Shown: positions 1 to 12,546, counted from the stretch's first letter. The stretch is 64,000 nucleotides of DNA from Azadirachta indica (GCA_022749755.1 CM040444.1:14842274-14906273), one strand, 5' to 3'. A program made the numbers and translations. The notes: generated by a model from the sequence alone, not told the origin.

Positions 1-69
1 TAAAATAATTAGTGGTACTCCCTATATCAGTTAATTCCAAAGTCCAGCTTCTTTGTTATTGTCATAATA

Positions 70-249
70 CTACTGCATATCAGGCTTCTCTAGTTCTTCT
101 TTCTTAGGATCTTCCGCCTCTTCCTCTTTCTCTTTCATTTTCTTCTACCGTATTGCATGGCAATGGCAGCGGTAATGGTGTTTTCATTGGACTGAACTGG
201 GGAAATATATCAGGTCTACGACCAAGCTTGAGGCTAGCCTCTCCCACTC
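70..249 (-). CDS. Possible 3' terminal exon of an unidentified minus-strand gene (partial)
   Basis: Read on the minus strand, the stretch from 249 down to 104 follows an AG acceptor and stays open until TAA at 104-106, giving a proline-rich tail with LGRRPDIFPQF and MKTPLPLPLP followed by a Glu/Arg-rich end. A second frame, ending in TAG at 70-72, gives a charged Lys/Glu-rich tail, so the true frame is uncertain. Amino-acid composition and the acceptor are the only support. The remainder of the gene should lie beyond an intron, but I found no convincing upstream exon between 250 and 1200. I do not recognise the family. It could also be non-coding. Confidence 0.3.
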
Positions 250-1213
250 CTGCTATGAACATCAAAAGACATTATTTACAACTCTCACATCTTGCCATTC
301 ATGCTCTAATCAAAAGATTCATATAATCAATGTTCAAATAAAAAAACATCTTTCAAATCAATTTATTATAACGGCAAATATTCACTTAACAAGCACCAAG
401 AAAATAAGTAATCACTTAAAATACCCAAGAAGGAACACATATGAATTCCCAAGTGGTTTCACTTCACAACCAACCATTCTGATCTAATAAATGGTTTTCA
501 TAAATAGATTGAATCATCTCACGAAGCATACCATAAAGGAAAGCAAGTGCCTATAAGAGCTATTTAGAAATAGTTTACACAAAAATAAAAGCACTTGAAT
601 CTTTTCGAAGAAAATCTATACAACCAAAAGCACCTAGCTAAAACATTTCCATTGATTATTTTAAATACACATCAAATTGTAAAAACAATTAGCTTTTTGA
701 TCATTTTCTTTAATTTATGATCTTTATTTTTATATATTTGGTGTTGGTGATGCCCGCATTTATACGTTATATATAATCATTTTAAGCCAACACTTTTTAG
801 TACTGTGCAATATTAACATAATATAATATAATATTTTATCTATAATTCAGCATTAATTGACTTATAATTAAGCTTTTGATGAATATATATATAAAATTAC
901 GACAAAGAAACGTTAATTAATGATTAATTAATTAACTGTTGACCTCTCTATTAATTTATTAGTGTTAAAATAATCTATTAATACTAATAAAATAATAATT
1001 TATTAATACTAATAAAATAAATTTGTTATTGTGAATATGTTTATCCATTATACTATTTAGTTTAAAATTAATTTAAAATAAAATTTTAAGTTAAATCATT
1101 GAATTTTAATATTAAATTTTATAAGTTTACATCGTCTATGATCATTCTCGTTCGTCATTTATTCACAAACACATACTCATACTCCCGCCTTCTCTCTCAT
1201 TCCTTCTGTGAAA
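250..1213. other. Gene-free AT-rich stretch
   Basis: No convincing exon on either strand. Positions 797-875 carry a segment that recurs at 2157-2235, on the far side of the zinc-finger gene. The last 100 bases should include the promoter and 5' UTR of that gene. Confidence 0.5.
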
Positions 1214-1573
1214 ATGCCTCCTTCAAAGAAAGGCAAGAAACCCACTTTAAGCCCTTCTTCGTCTTCTTCTTCCTCCTCCACCTCCTCCGCTTCTTCTTCA
1301 CCTTCTTCTTCCTCCCGTGCTCCTGTGTTTTTTCAAAGTAAACGGAGGAGAAAAAATGAAAGACGAAGAATAAAAAAAGGTAAACGGGCAAGAAATACGT
1401 CAGTACTCTGTGTAAACTGCGGCGAAATCTTCGATACACCGAAAGTGATTATGTCACACAACCGGAAAGCACATCCAAAGAAAAGTTTTCGTCACCTATG
1501 CACAGAGTGCAACAATGTGTTTAAATCCGTAGCTGAACTTGAGTTTCACTTTGATCTCACGTACAAGCATTGA
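1214..1573 (+). CDS. Small C2H2-type zinc-finger protein
   Basis: An intronless reading frame of 119 codons. The first ATG is at 1214; the in-frame GTG six bases earlier is unlikely to be used. The N-terminal third is lysine-rich and then almost pure serine. A basic patch containing KRRRKNERRR looks like a nuclear localisation signal. The C-terminal half holds two C2H2-like units: C-x2-C-x12-H-x4-H (starting CVNC) and C-x2-C-x12-H-x6-H (starting CTEC). Plant C2H2 factors usually carry QALGGH, which is absent here, so this is an atypical or C2H2-like finger. A nucleic-acid-binding nuclear role is inferred from the finger type only. The protein ends immediately after the second finger. Function unknown. 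Confidence 0.55.
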   Translation: MPPSKKGKKPTLSPSSSSSSSSTSSASSSPSSSSRAPVFFQSKRRRKNERRRIKKGKRARNTSVLCVNCGEIFDTPKVIMSHNRKAHPKKSFRHLCTECNNVFKSVAELEFHFDLTYKH

Positions 1574-2762
1574 AATGTCAAGATAAGTTCTTTTTAATTT
1601 TCTTTTAGGTTAATATTGTTTTCTGGTAGCTTTAGGTAATTCTGTTTTCTTTTTTGTTTGCTGATCATAAAAATCACTCTGTTTGTCTCAGGTATCGTCT
1701 TAATCTGTTTGCATTGAGTATGACATTGTTTTCTGTTTTCCTTTTTTTGGTTCATTCATCTTTATATTGTTCTGTGATAACTTTAATTAAGTATTGTGTT
1801 AATTTGTTTCAGTATAATACTGTTTCATTGTCATTGATTCTTGTTTCTTTATACATTTTATGGGGTTTGGTTATACAATTTCTTTTGAAAAAAAGACTAA
1901 TTACATTCTTTAATGGGTTTGGGTGAATAATGGAGAAGATCAACTCACAGTAGGGAAGATCCACTAGAAAAAAATTAAAAGAATCCGAATCTCAATTGCG
2001 CTGACTCCTGTTTATCTGCTTCATTAAAGTTGGTATGCAGCCCAAGAATTTGTTAGCAGAAAAGCATATGCAGGCCAAGCTAGCATGAGCAGATGGCTGA
2101 TGGAAGGCAACTGATACATTTTACTAGCCAAGTAAGCACGGAGGTAACACTTTCCTATTAGTACTGTGTAATGTAGTATTTGATCTATAATATGCAGCAT
2201 TAATTGACTTACAAGTTTAAACTTTTACAATAAAGGTAGTATGCATGATTATCTGATATTGCACGAAATTATAGATCATGCACAATTATGATAATTAATC
2301 AATTATTTATCTATCGTGCATTTAAATAAAACAAAAGTATGATTTTCACAAGCTTTATAATTATTTATTTTTATAAAGTTCTTTATGAACATATTGTTTA
2401 TAATTTTTCTAAATTGCAAAATAATACATATTGTCAAATAATTAAATAAATTTATTTATTAATTAAAAAACATAAAAAAAAAATCAGCTTGGATTGAATC
2501 AATATTCTGAAGTTAATAAAAAAAACTAAAGAAAATAACAATTGTCAATGGCCACAAATTCCTTTACTAATGGATTTGCAATATTTTTTTTTTGCTTTTG
2601 CTTGGGACCCATCATATCATATCCACATTGAGTGGAGAGACTGCCGCAACTGCCAAACTGGAAAAGATTACTGGAAGATAAAACAGTTTGATTCTCACAA
2701 GTCTTCAGTTCTTTCAGCGCTGAGGCCAAAACACAACATTCTTTTTAAAATTTTTTTCGCAA
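1574..2762. other. Intergenic region before TIC62
   Basis: AT-rich, with only short reading frames that look accidental. It holds the second copy of a direct repeat (2157-2235). The TIC62 promoter and 5' UTR should lie in its last few hundred bases, but I see no clear TATA box that fixes a start. Confidence 0.5.
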
Positions 2763-5700
2763 ATGGAGATTTGCTCTTTGCAATCACCAACTCTAACATC
2801 CATACCAACCTCTCTATCCAGAAATGAGCTTATTGAAAAATCTTCTGGGCACTCTCAAATCCTCAAATTTCCAAATTCTAAGAAGTACCAACGTGCTGGA
2901 AAGTTCAGGTTTACAGATCTCAAAGCTCAACATTCAGGTGTGTCACAATTCTGTTACATTTTGACCAACTTGTTATATATATTTTTCACTGTTTCTATGT
3001 TTGTTCTCTGAAATGGGTACGTTTTGGTTTGTCATTTTTGGTAGTTTTCTAGTGGTTTGATGTGTGTGTCTTTCTAGTATGAAACAAATAGAATTTAATG
3101 CAATTGAACGAGTTTATATTTGTAATAAATTTTTTAAATTAAACAAATGGAATTTAGTGGTAAGTGTGCCACATAAAATTATTTCCGATTCCAAAAAAAT
3201 TCCTGCAAAACTCAAATAAATGAAGAAGCTAAACAATGCATTGTGGATTGTTGGTGATACAAATTGTGTTTAATTGCCGTATATCAGATTGAAGCACCAT
3301 AAGATAGGATGAGAGTTACATGTTTATAATAAAAAATTTTGGAGCGGAATCATTTTGGGGAAAGTGAAATACTTGGCAATTGAATAGGGTGTGGTAAAAT
3401 TGCATTTCTGAAGCAGAGATAGGTCCACATTTTCCCTGTTTCTATCTAAATAGATGTTGTGAATTTCCAAAAGGCACATTACATATTCGTTCAGAGGCAG
3501 TTGGAGCAACGCCAAGCAAAGCAGATTCAAAAGATGGTAATCTTGCATTTGTCGCTGGTGCTACGGGTAGAGTTGGCTCTAGAACAGTAATGTGATGCTC
3601 TACTTCTCATTTCTCTTCAAAAGTATAGTAATTGTCAACTTGATGTCTGGTTTATAGACTATATTGAGTATTGGAATCTAACACAGGGAGCTTTTGAAAC
3701 TGGGGTTTCGAGTTAGAGCTGGAGTAAGGAGTGCTCAGAGAGCAGAAAATCTTGTGCAAGTATGTGTTCCTTTTAGTGATCGTTATCTTAATGTCATTGT
3801 TTCTAAACTAATCTACTGGAAACTTTATTGTGCAGAGTGTCAAGCAAATGAACCTCGATCCTGAACTGGCTAATAAAGGTATTCAACGTAAGAAAAGAGA
3901 GCCTAGGTAGCATTAAATTGCTACGAACACTGGATAAACCAAACAAATATTTTGCAAAATATTACTTAGCCTGTAATAAATATGATCCTTTAGCAAGTAA
4001 CAGGTAGTCTTTGGTCTTTAGCCCAGCTGGAGAAATGCTTGAAATGGTGGAATGTGACTTGGAGAAACGAGGTCAGATTGGGCCAGCTTTAGGCAATGCA
4101 TCTGTGGTTATATGCTGCATTGGTGCAAGTGAGAAGGAGGTTTTCGATATTACAGGACCTTATCGGATTGACTACCAGGCTGCCAAAAACCTTATCGATG
4201 CAGGTATAAGACATTGAACTTGCTATTTATGTGTTTTTTTTTTTTCTAATTTCATTTTTAATCTAACCATCTTGAAAACAAGATAAAGCAAAGGATACAG
4301 CATTCATGAATTGTTCTTGTGATAATTTTTCCTTAATATTTTTTACTATTACTAGTATTCTTTGGAACCTCTACATGCTCAAATTAGAATGCTTTTTCCA
4401 ATATGCAGCAACTGTCGCAAAAGTTAACCACTTTATTATGGTTTCGTCATTGGGAACAAATAAAGTTGGATTTCCTGCAGCTATTCTAAAGTAAGCTTTA
4501 AACTTTTTATGTTCCTGGTGCTCACTGCAAAAAGGGCTTAGTGTATAGGATTATCTCTTGTTGAATGATTAAAATACTGATATAGTTTCTGCCTTTGCTG
4601 CTTAAGTTTGTTCTGGGGAGTCCTGATCTGGAAAAGGAAGGCAGAAGAAGCACTCATAGCCAGTGGTCTTCCTTACACTGTGAGAACTCCTACTGGCTGT
4701 AAATAAAATTGTTTGACATGACTATTGCAGGGTCATCTTAGCTTCAACTTGATTACTCATCTTGTAGTGCTTCTTCAGATAGTCAGACCTGGAGGAATGG
4801 AAAGGCCTACTGACGCCTACAAGGAAACTCATAATATTACCCTTTCACAAGAAGATACTCTATTTGGTGGCCAGGTGTCTAATCTTCAGGTATATATTCA
4901 GTAAATTCGATGTTCTGAATAACAAATTTTTTGAGCAATACGTGTGTCTAACAAGACAAGCTAATAAATCACAGGTCGCAGAACTCATGGCATGCATGGC
5001 CAAGAATCGTAGCCTTTCATACTGCAAGGTGGTGGAAGTAATTGCTAAGACAACTGCACCATTGACTCCTATGGAGGAACTTCTTTTGAAGATACCATCT
5101 CAACGTGCTGAAACAAAGGTAGCTTCATTCTCTTCTTGCTTAAAAATGGCAGATCATATACATTCAAGAACCTTGATAGGAAAACAATTTTTTTCTCCTC
5201 CTTCTATATCTCAACTACTTAGCATTATCCACATAGAACCTTGTTTGTGATTCTGCCATGTTGAGCCTTGTATTTTGCGATTTGAATTTGAAACAGCAAA
5301 TTGTTTTGTGGCGGTTTCTTCTCTTTTTACCAGTGATCTAATTAGTAGCTTTCACCTTTAGATAATTTCTTGTGTGAAATTATCACTAGTGAAGCCAGCT
5401 TGATTCTTTTTTTGTTGGTGTTATTAGGAATCAGTCGCTCCTGAGAGGTCTGATCCGGCAGCTTCCAAGAGCATTGTATCTGAGGAGCCTAGTGTTCCCA
5501 CTGCAAAGGAACCTCTCCAGACAAAAGCAAAGGCGAGACAGCCACTCTCTCCTTACATTGTGTAAGCAAATCTATTCAATCTTAAACTATCATATATAGA
5601 TATAATATCTCTTGGCCAAACCACTTACCCATTGTAAATCATCTCTTCACATTTTTCCTTTTTTTTCCCCCAATTTCGATTGATGGTAGGATGATGAAAT

Positions 5701-6697
5701 ATCCCATGGAAAATTGAATCCATCCTCTTTGGCATATCATTTACTTACACGGAAAGAACCTTATATAGGGAATTCATCTTAACCAGAAACTTTGAGATGA
5801 TTTATCAAAATCCTTGATGCCTTTTTGTATCAAATAGGTGTCGAGAACAAAAAAACTCTCAGCACTAAGTTGAAGATTCTTTAGTCATCCAAATCTGTTT
5901 CTTTTGCAGTCGGTATTTTTCATTCTTTATGGTTTTGCTTATTTGCAGTTATGATGATTTGAGACCACCTACATCTCCTATTCCAACTGCTCCTTCTGGG
6001 CAGAAAAATTTAACCATTGTATATGGACTGTCAACAGCCAGTACTTCTGAAATTCACACCAGTACATCAGCTGTGCAAATTGACGTCACTGAAACAGTAT
6101 CAGTCTCAGAAGAAGTGCTGAGAACAAGGCCTCTTTCTCCCTATGTTGTGTAAGTCAGTTTGAGGTTTTTTCTGTTTTGTCAAATCATATAACATGGCTT
6201 AGTTCCTTTACAAGGCTGATTTAATTTTGATAGTTATGAGGATTTAAAGCCACCTCGCTCTCCAAGCCCAACACCGAGTGGTCCCGAACAAGTAACTTCA
6301 AGTGACTCAACACCCACAGAAGTTGCATCCCAGTTAACTGGAGGCAACGATGTAGCAAAGACTACAGATACCAGTTTTGTTGAAAAGAACCCTTCCCCAA
6401 GTTCCACTCACTATCATTCACCCTACCACAAGTAATTATTGCTATTTTTGAGTTAGTATAACTCTAGTTTTCCTAATTTAATGCTTAAATGTGATATCAT
6501 TTTTAATATCTGAATCTCCATGAACAGTTTATAGCTTCATTTTGCTTTCGTATACACTGCCAGTTTAGGTCATATCCTGTTGTGCTATCTGAGAAACAGT
6601 TTATACTGAGTGTCTGGTATTTATTTTCCAATGAACAACCAGGTATGAGGACTTGAAGCCTCCAACTTCTCCAATTCCATCTCCAAGGAAATCTTAA
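2763..6697 (+). CDS. TIC62: TIC62, NAD(P)-binding component of the chloroplast inner-envelope translocon
   Basis: TIC62 is a redox-responsive Tic component that shuttles between inner envelope, stroma and thylakoid and tethers ferredoxin-NADP reductase. I assemble 13 exons: 2763-2937, 3474-3591, 3687-3759, 3836-3887, 4027-4203, 4409-4490, 4607-4679, 4779-4889, 4975-5118, 5428-5561, 5949-6149, 6234-6431 and 6643-6697. All junctions are GT-AG and in phase, giving 530 aa, similar to known TIC62 lengths. Residues 1 to about 65 are Ser/Lys-rich and acid-poor, as expected for a transit peptide. The dinucleotide-binding GATGRVG lies at 87-93, followed by the conserved segments VECDLEK, ICCIGASEKE, SSLGTNK and RPGGMERPTDAYKE. 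From about 372 onward there are three Pro/Ser modules of the form LSPY-x-V-Y-x-DL-K/R-PP-x-SP, the known FNR-binding repeats. The family match is very strong. Confidence 0.93.
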
Positions 6698-7659
6698 AGA
6701 GAGAACAATTCATTGTTCTACAAGGTAATATTTCTAAAATGCTTCTTACTCTTTCTCTATGAATCCGCATTTTCAATTTAAGCTAAGCTGGATATACGAA
6801 AATAATTGAAACAATATCATTCTAAGAGAGTCATCCATATATTCAGGACTGCTATCCAAGAATTTGCGTGGCAAGTTTACCCATTGTCGTACCAAGAGGC
6901 ATGCTACTTAGCAGAAGTCTCGGCAGAGATCTCTCGTAATAACATTTTTATTCCTGTGATTCAATTTTCACGAGTACTGTATCGTTTTGATGAAATTTTA
7001 CCAATTTATTGTAGTTGTAATGAAGTTTATAAATTTCAGACCAAACGCCATTGAATGAGGATAAATATTTAAGATTAGTGCGTTCTTTTCAACTTGAAAT
7101 TTTCTCCTTTTTCTTGTTCTTTTATGGATAATTTGCACTGGTCAAGTGGCAAATTCCCAATGAACCATACATAATCCAAGTTGAATGGTCTAAAACTCGA
7201 ATAAAACCAGTCTTTTTGCAAGTAACAAGTTTAAATAAGTAAAAACCTAATTATTTAATTTTTGTTTCGTATGACTTTTCAATAATGTAACAATTATGTA
7301 GCACCAATTTATATATGTCAAATTCCACAACCTATTAAAAAAATAAAATAATTATTTTCCTAAACTAAAATTCTTTTAATTTCAAAACTACATCACTTAA
7401 TTTGGTCTCAGGGAATTGTAATAAAAAATAATTTGTCATTTCGGTCAAATTATTAAGACCATTTTGGTCAGGTCGTGTTATTTGTTCATGAAATTTACCA
7501 AAAGAAAAAGTAATTGTCGTTAACGTCTCCTCAATTTAGCTATTTTTGCAAAATCGCCCCGAGAATTTAGCGGGTTTTTAGGGTTTGTAACTCCGGTACT
7601 AAACCGAGCAAGGAGAGGAAATCCAGGAGCAAACACCGGGTTGACCCATAAACCCTTGA
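6698..7659. other. TIC62 3' UTR and intergenic spacer
   Basis: The first few hundred bases are likely 3' UTR, with a possible GT donor near 6725. The rest is AT-rich spacer plus the promoter of the methyltransferase gene. No other gene seen. Confidence 0.5.
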
Positions 7660-10273
7660 ATGGATACGGATCAAAATTCCAAAGCAACAGAGAAGAAAAC
7701 TGTCGTTCCGCCATCAGCTTCGGCTTATCTTGATCCTCAGTATTGGTAAACTTAACTTGTTTTTGTTTTCTGTTTTCTGCTTTTCTCCTCTTCTCTGCTT
7801 GTTTCCCGCTTCCTATTTTCTTATAGTTTATGTTTTTCTCGTGATTTTTTGTTCTTTCATGTTTTCGTTGCAGGGATGAACGTTTCTCTAATGAAGAACA
7901 CTACGAGTGGTTGAAAGATTACTCTCATTTTCGCCACCTTGTTCAAGCTCATCTCAAACCCAATTCTTCTGTACGCTTCTCACACTTTCTTTCTATCCAA
8001 TTATATGTTTATACGTGTCTGTAGTTGTGTTATTATTCTAATGAACTTTCAGCTGAGAGTTATTTCGCAAAAGGCACTTTCAAGTAAAAGTGATTTGAAA
8101 AGCAGTTTTGCATGTTTAGGGCTTACTAAAGATTTTGTTTTAGGAGTTACTAACTGTCCAGGATCTTTTTCAAAAGCACTGTTAATGTAAAAGAAATATT
8201 TTCTTTTCCATTTCTGTCCAAAAAAATTCTGTTTTTTTCTTTTTTTAAAGTGCTTTTGGCATGATGTATTGGTGGTGATATCTTGCTAACTATTTGTCTG
8301 ACGTTTTCATTTATTGGCTCCTAGAGTATGGAAAATGGGATATTTATATGAATTGAATTTATTTAGTAATTACGTAAAGAAGAAAAGAGAAAAATTTGCT
8401 TGTGCTTAGAAACTTAAATAAGCCATGGAAGTTGGGAAACTTTAATTTGGACAATGTGCTGATTCGCAGTATGTTCTGGCAGATTATCCACTAGTTGCTT
8501 GATTCATTTAAGTTGGCTTAACAAATTTTGAATGGAAATTTCATATTTGTAATTGCCGCATATTTGTTTCAACTCAGTGATCTCACTAGCACCATTTTCA
8601 TCCATGTGGAATTATGTTATATGAACTCCTGAGTGAGTTGGAGTGAATATTCATTTTAATGTCCACTGGGAATGTTTGGTAAAACTGTAGTAATAATAAA
8701 ACTCTCTTATGTAAAAGGTTTTGGAGTTGGGATGTGGAAACTCTCGGTTAAGTGAGGAATTGTACAAGGATGGGATTACTGAGATAACATGCATTGATCT
8801 GTCAGCTGTTGCAGTTCAGAAGATGCAGGAACATTTACGGTTGAAGGGCTATAAAGGTGTGTTGGTAAATACTAAAATCTATTTCTACATTTTCAGTTTG
8901 CTTATATGCTTACATGCAAACTTCTTTTGTCTGCTTGAGTAATTGTGTTAAATAGCCATTGTCTATGCTTGATGAATTTATTGCAGATGCAGCATTGAGC
9001 TCAGCAAACCATGATTTTTTGTTTTTCTGTGCATCTGATTGTAAACTGTTACTTGATCTTGTAGCTGATGATTTGTATTCAATGTAAAAGAATGGAAAAG
9101 ACCTGATTGCTACTTCATTTTTTTGTTTTGTTTTATTTCTCATTTTCACTTTAAGTTTATATAGACAAGCTTAATATAACTATTTCTTTTGGTTCATGAT
9201 TCTTTAAGAAAGGCAACAGACAGGATAATCCAAAATTGTCTGCTCCACCTACAGATATAAGATTACTGGATTTAGATATGGGTTTTTGTATTTGTTTGAA
9301 TTTATTTCAGCTCTGTTCTAAATTGTTTTACATTTGTCTAAATAAAAACATTTTAGAAATATACCCCTTCCGGTGGAGGATTTAATATAGAAAGAAAATA
9401 TTATCTTTAAAGCTTAGTAAAGTGGGAAGGAAAGGTCAATACATTAAAACTGGTATATTTCAAATTTAGTAGTGTTAATTGTTTCTTTCACATTCTATTT
9501 CCATCATCAGAAATAAAGGTGGTGGAAGCTGACATGCTAGACCTGCCCTTTAGCGACGGGTGTTTTGATGTGGTTATTGAGAAAGGAACCATGGTAAATA
9601 GACAACACATACTTTAATTTCGCCTTAAATGATGAAGTTTCAGTTTTTTCTTTCCATTTGTGATGGATACTGTCATGATCACAGCACGTGGTTTTCATTA
9701 TTAGTTGAAGTGACGTATACATATAACTTTTTGGTTTTGAAGGAAGTATTGTTTGTGAACAGTGGCGATCCATGGAATCCACGGCCTGAAGCAGTGAGCA
9801 AGGTCATGGCAATGCTCAAAGGTGTTCATAGGGTTTTGAAACCAGATGGGATTTTTATCTCAATCTCTTTTGGCCAGGTAACACAAATAAAAACATATGC
9901 TTTCTCTAGTATATCTGCAGTATAATTGTTGCTTGGAATCTGTGTCTCCTACAGCCACACTTCAGACGACCTCTCTTTAATGCTCCACAATTTACCTGGT
10001 CTGTGGAGTGGATCACCTTTGGTGATGGATTTCACTATTTTTTCTATATCTTAAGAAAGGTTAGTCTTGAATGTTGGAGTTTTAGTTGTTTTTGCTAGCA
10101 TCTTGAACATTTCTGATATGAAAAATGCCGTTTTCCAGGGAAGGAGATCTTCAAATGATGAAGTGTGGAACGAGAGGCATGAGAAGCCATCAATGCCATC
10201 AATTTCTATGTTTCATGAAGAACTAGAGGGTGAAGATTATATTTTCCGAACCAACATTGATGACATGGATTGA
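7660..10273 (+). CDS. SAM-dependent methyltransferase, EEF1AKMT4 (ECE2-like) family
   Basis: Seven GT-AG exons in continuous phase: 7660-7745, 7874-7970, 8718-8856, 9511-9593, 9743-9877, 9955-10059 and 10139-10273, encoding 259 aa. The protein opens with a short polar leader, then the signature YWDERF, a tyrosine/histidine-rich helix, and Rossmann motif I (VLELGCGNS, residues 62-70). The acidic ribose-binding residue is D88 in CIDLS. Later come motif IV-like EADMLDLPF and the family-typical IEKGTM-EVLFV and FGQPHFRRP. Animal relatives methylate a lysine of elongation factor 1A, and Arabidopsis has close cytosolic homologues such as At4g34360. The substrate here is inferred, not shown. The start ATG is the first one in frame and gives the usual family length. 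Confidence 0.88.
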
Positions 10274-10662
10274 TGAAACTGTTTTTAGCACTTTTTGTTT
10301 GTCATTTCGGTCTCCTGTTGTAATCTTTGAATCATTGTATTCCAAGCTCCATTGAGCTAACTTTGATTTCTTTCATTTTATCCCAAGCTGAATTGAGCTG
10401 AATTGTCAGCATAATTTTCACTTGGCACCAGCAATATAATTGCAAAATTGTAATTGGAACCAACTTTGCAAATCATCTGATGATTAGATAAAAGGAATTG
10501 AAACCAAAACTCCAGTGGAATCAGACTAAAAAATCAAAAATCACATTTTATCCCGAGCTGAATTGTTGGCATAATTTTCCCTCTCTGCAAATCAACTGAT
10601 CATCAGATGGAAGGAATTGAAATAAAAACTCCAATGGAGTCACACCAAAAAAATAAAGTTTC
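10274..10662. other. Methyltransferase 3' UTR and spacer
   Basis: Positions 10374-10515 and 10542-10640 share two short imperfectly repeated blocks (a TTTTATCCC-AGCTGAATTG segment and an ATCA-TGAT-CAGAT-AAGGAATTGAAA segment), a local direct duplication. Nothing else seen. Confidence 0.45.
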
Positions 10663-10686
10663 CGCTAGAAGGAGGGCTTGAACCTC

Positions 10687-10719
<33 letters not shown>

Positions 10720-10736
10720 AACTGAGCTATTCCAGC
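10663..10736 (-). tRNA. tRNA-Asn (anticodon GTT)
   Basis: The minus strand folds as a complete cloverleaf of 74 nt without an intron. The acceptor stem GCTGGAA pairs with TTCTAGC and the discriminator is G. The D-arm contains TAGCTCAGTTGG (A-box) and the T-arm GGTTCAAGCC (B-box). The anticodon stem TGTGG/CCACA encloses the loop CTGTTAA, which places GTT at positions 34-36, reading Asn codons. CCA is not encoded. The B-box and pairing are intact, so it should be a functional RNA polymerase III gene. Confidence 0.95.
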
Positions 10737-12190
10737 GAACAAACTATGCTATGGCCATACAAGAATAAATTAACTATGTTATACACTTCTACTTTCATTG
10801 CCTTTAAAATTAATTGATCCACTAATTAAAAGTTAGATGATAAGTGTGTATTAATGTAATAGTCTAAAAGTTTCATAATAAAAAATTATGTAAACAATGT
10901 CGTGTGACAAAGCCTTCCCTATAGTTATAAATAGCAATTTAATTCTAGATATGGTAACTTTTTAATTCATATTATATATATATATGACATATAATTGGTA
11001 TAAAATTTTCAATCCAACTTTCTTTTTAATAAACAATAATTGACATTTTTTTACCTTAAAAATGATAACCAATTGATAATATCATGGAATACTTAAAATA
11101 ATTATGATAATAGAATAAACAATGTAATACTACTATTTTAATTATTTAGAATATTGTTATGATATTATTATGTAAATTCAAATTAATAATGGTATTAATT
11201 TTTGTACAAATTTTGTACCTCATATTAATTATAATATAAAATTTATTTGCATATAACATTATTTTTACTTAAGTAACAATATTATCCAATCTACATGCAT
11301 AAAAAATCATTTGTTTTATATAAAAATTCAGAATATAAAAAAAGTAAATATGATATTCAATTTAGGCAATATTTGTTTTTTTTGTTTGAATTCTGAATAT
11401 AACTGAAATTTGAATTTAACTGAAATCCGTATCTGTATGATATGTTTATTTTTTATTTTAAAACATTTAAAAATAAGTATTAAGTTGTTTGTTTTGATAA
11501 AATAAAAAGTTTAAAAATTAATGTTTTGACATATGTATCATTTTAAATAATAATAATTATATTTAAATAATTTTAATTATATTAATATAATAATAAATAA
11601 AAAATTAATAAATTATATTAGTATGTATATTATTTATTTGCTTAGTATATGTTTTTTTTGGAAAAAATAATTTATAATGGATGATATAAAGATTAATAAA
11701 AATTAAATAAAAATAATAAGTTATATTATAATATATTTGTGATTATGTAAATATATAAATTTATTGTAATAATTAAAGTATAAAATAAGTAGGTTGGGAA
11801 GCCAAATAGAGTAGACCTATAATAGAGAAAAAATATATTAAAAATAATTAATTAAGATTTTAATTTTGTTAATAAATAATTTAATAAAATAAAAATATTT
11901 TTAAAAAATAAAAATATTAAATTATTCATACATTTACTCATTCATATTTAATTTAAAATTTTTAATTTAATTATATTTAAATATTTTTATCAAATATACA
12001 GATATAAATTAAAAAATAAATTATTAAATATTCCAATAATTATATTCAAAAAAAAAAAAATAATTTTTTAATATTAATTATTTTTTAAAAAAATTATCAA
12101 TTAAATTAGTTGACTTGAACAAGTCATGATCTAATTGGGAATCCTTCTTGGGATATCCACATCATCCCACAACATTAAGGCCGCCGATTT
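10737..12190. other. Very AT-rich gene-free stretch
   Basis: Almost continuous A/T runs with no supported exon. It may hold degraded transposon sequence, but I see no inverted ends or coding remnants that would identify one. Confidence 0.5.
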
Positions 12191-12192
12191 GT

Positions 12193-12250
12193 TGACGTCA
12201 CAAAAACGACGTCGTTCTATTTGGCAACCCCTTGAAACGACGACGTTAGT
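12193..12250. promoter_or_regulatory. ACGT-core palindrome cluster upstream of the RBR ligase gene
   Basis: TGACGTCA at 12193-12200 is a perfect palindrome of the bZIP/TGA type. The 12-base palindrome AACGACGTCGTT follows at 12205-12216, and a related AACGACGACGTT near 12236-12247. They lie about 300-350 bp before the start codon of the RBR gene, in a GC-richer island that ends the AT-rich spacer. bZIP binding is inferred from the motif only. Confidence 0.45.
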
Positions 12251-12546
12251 TTCCATATCTTACCATATTAAACAGACAAAACAAACGGAATAAAAAAATT
12301 TAAAAATATTTATTTATATATTTACTTCTCTCTGGCCTGAGAAGCATTTCCTGTAAGCAGCAGTGTTTCACTCTCATCGCCGGCAACATATTCGCCGGAA
12401 TTCTCTCTAGATCTCTTTCGCTCGGAATTTTATTCGATTTATCAAGCTATGGATACACAGTAACACGGATATATAAGTACCCATAACGATATATTCTTAT
12501 CGAAAATCAGTTTCTTTTTTGTTTGTTTGGTTTCTAATTGTTTCTG

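Noticed and set aside
1197..1439. A minus-strand frame opposite the zinc-finger gene
   Set aside because: It is the antisense of the poly-Ser tract, giving a spurious Lys/Arg/Phe-rich peptide.
1654..1926. A 90-codon hydrophobic frame
   Set aside because: T-rich sequence gives Leu/Phe/Val by chance; it starts without ATG and has no recognisable domain.
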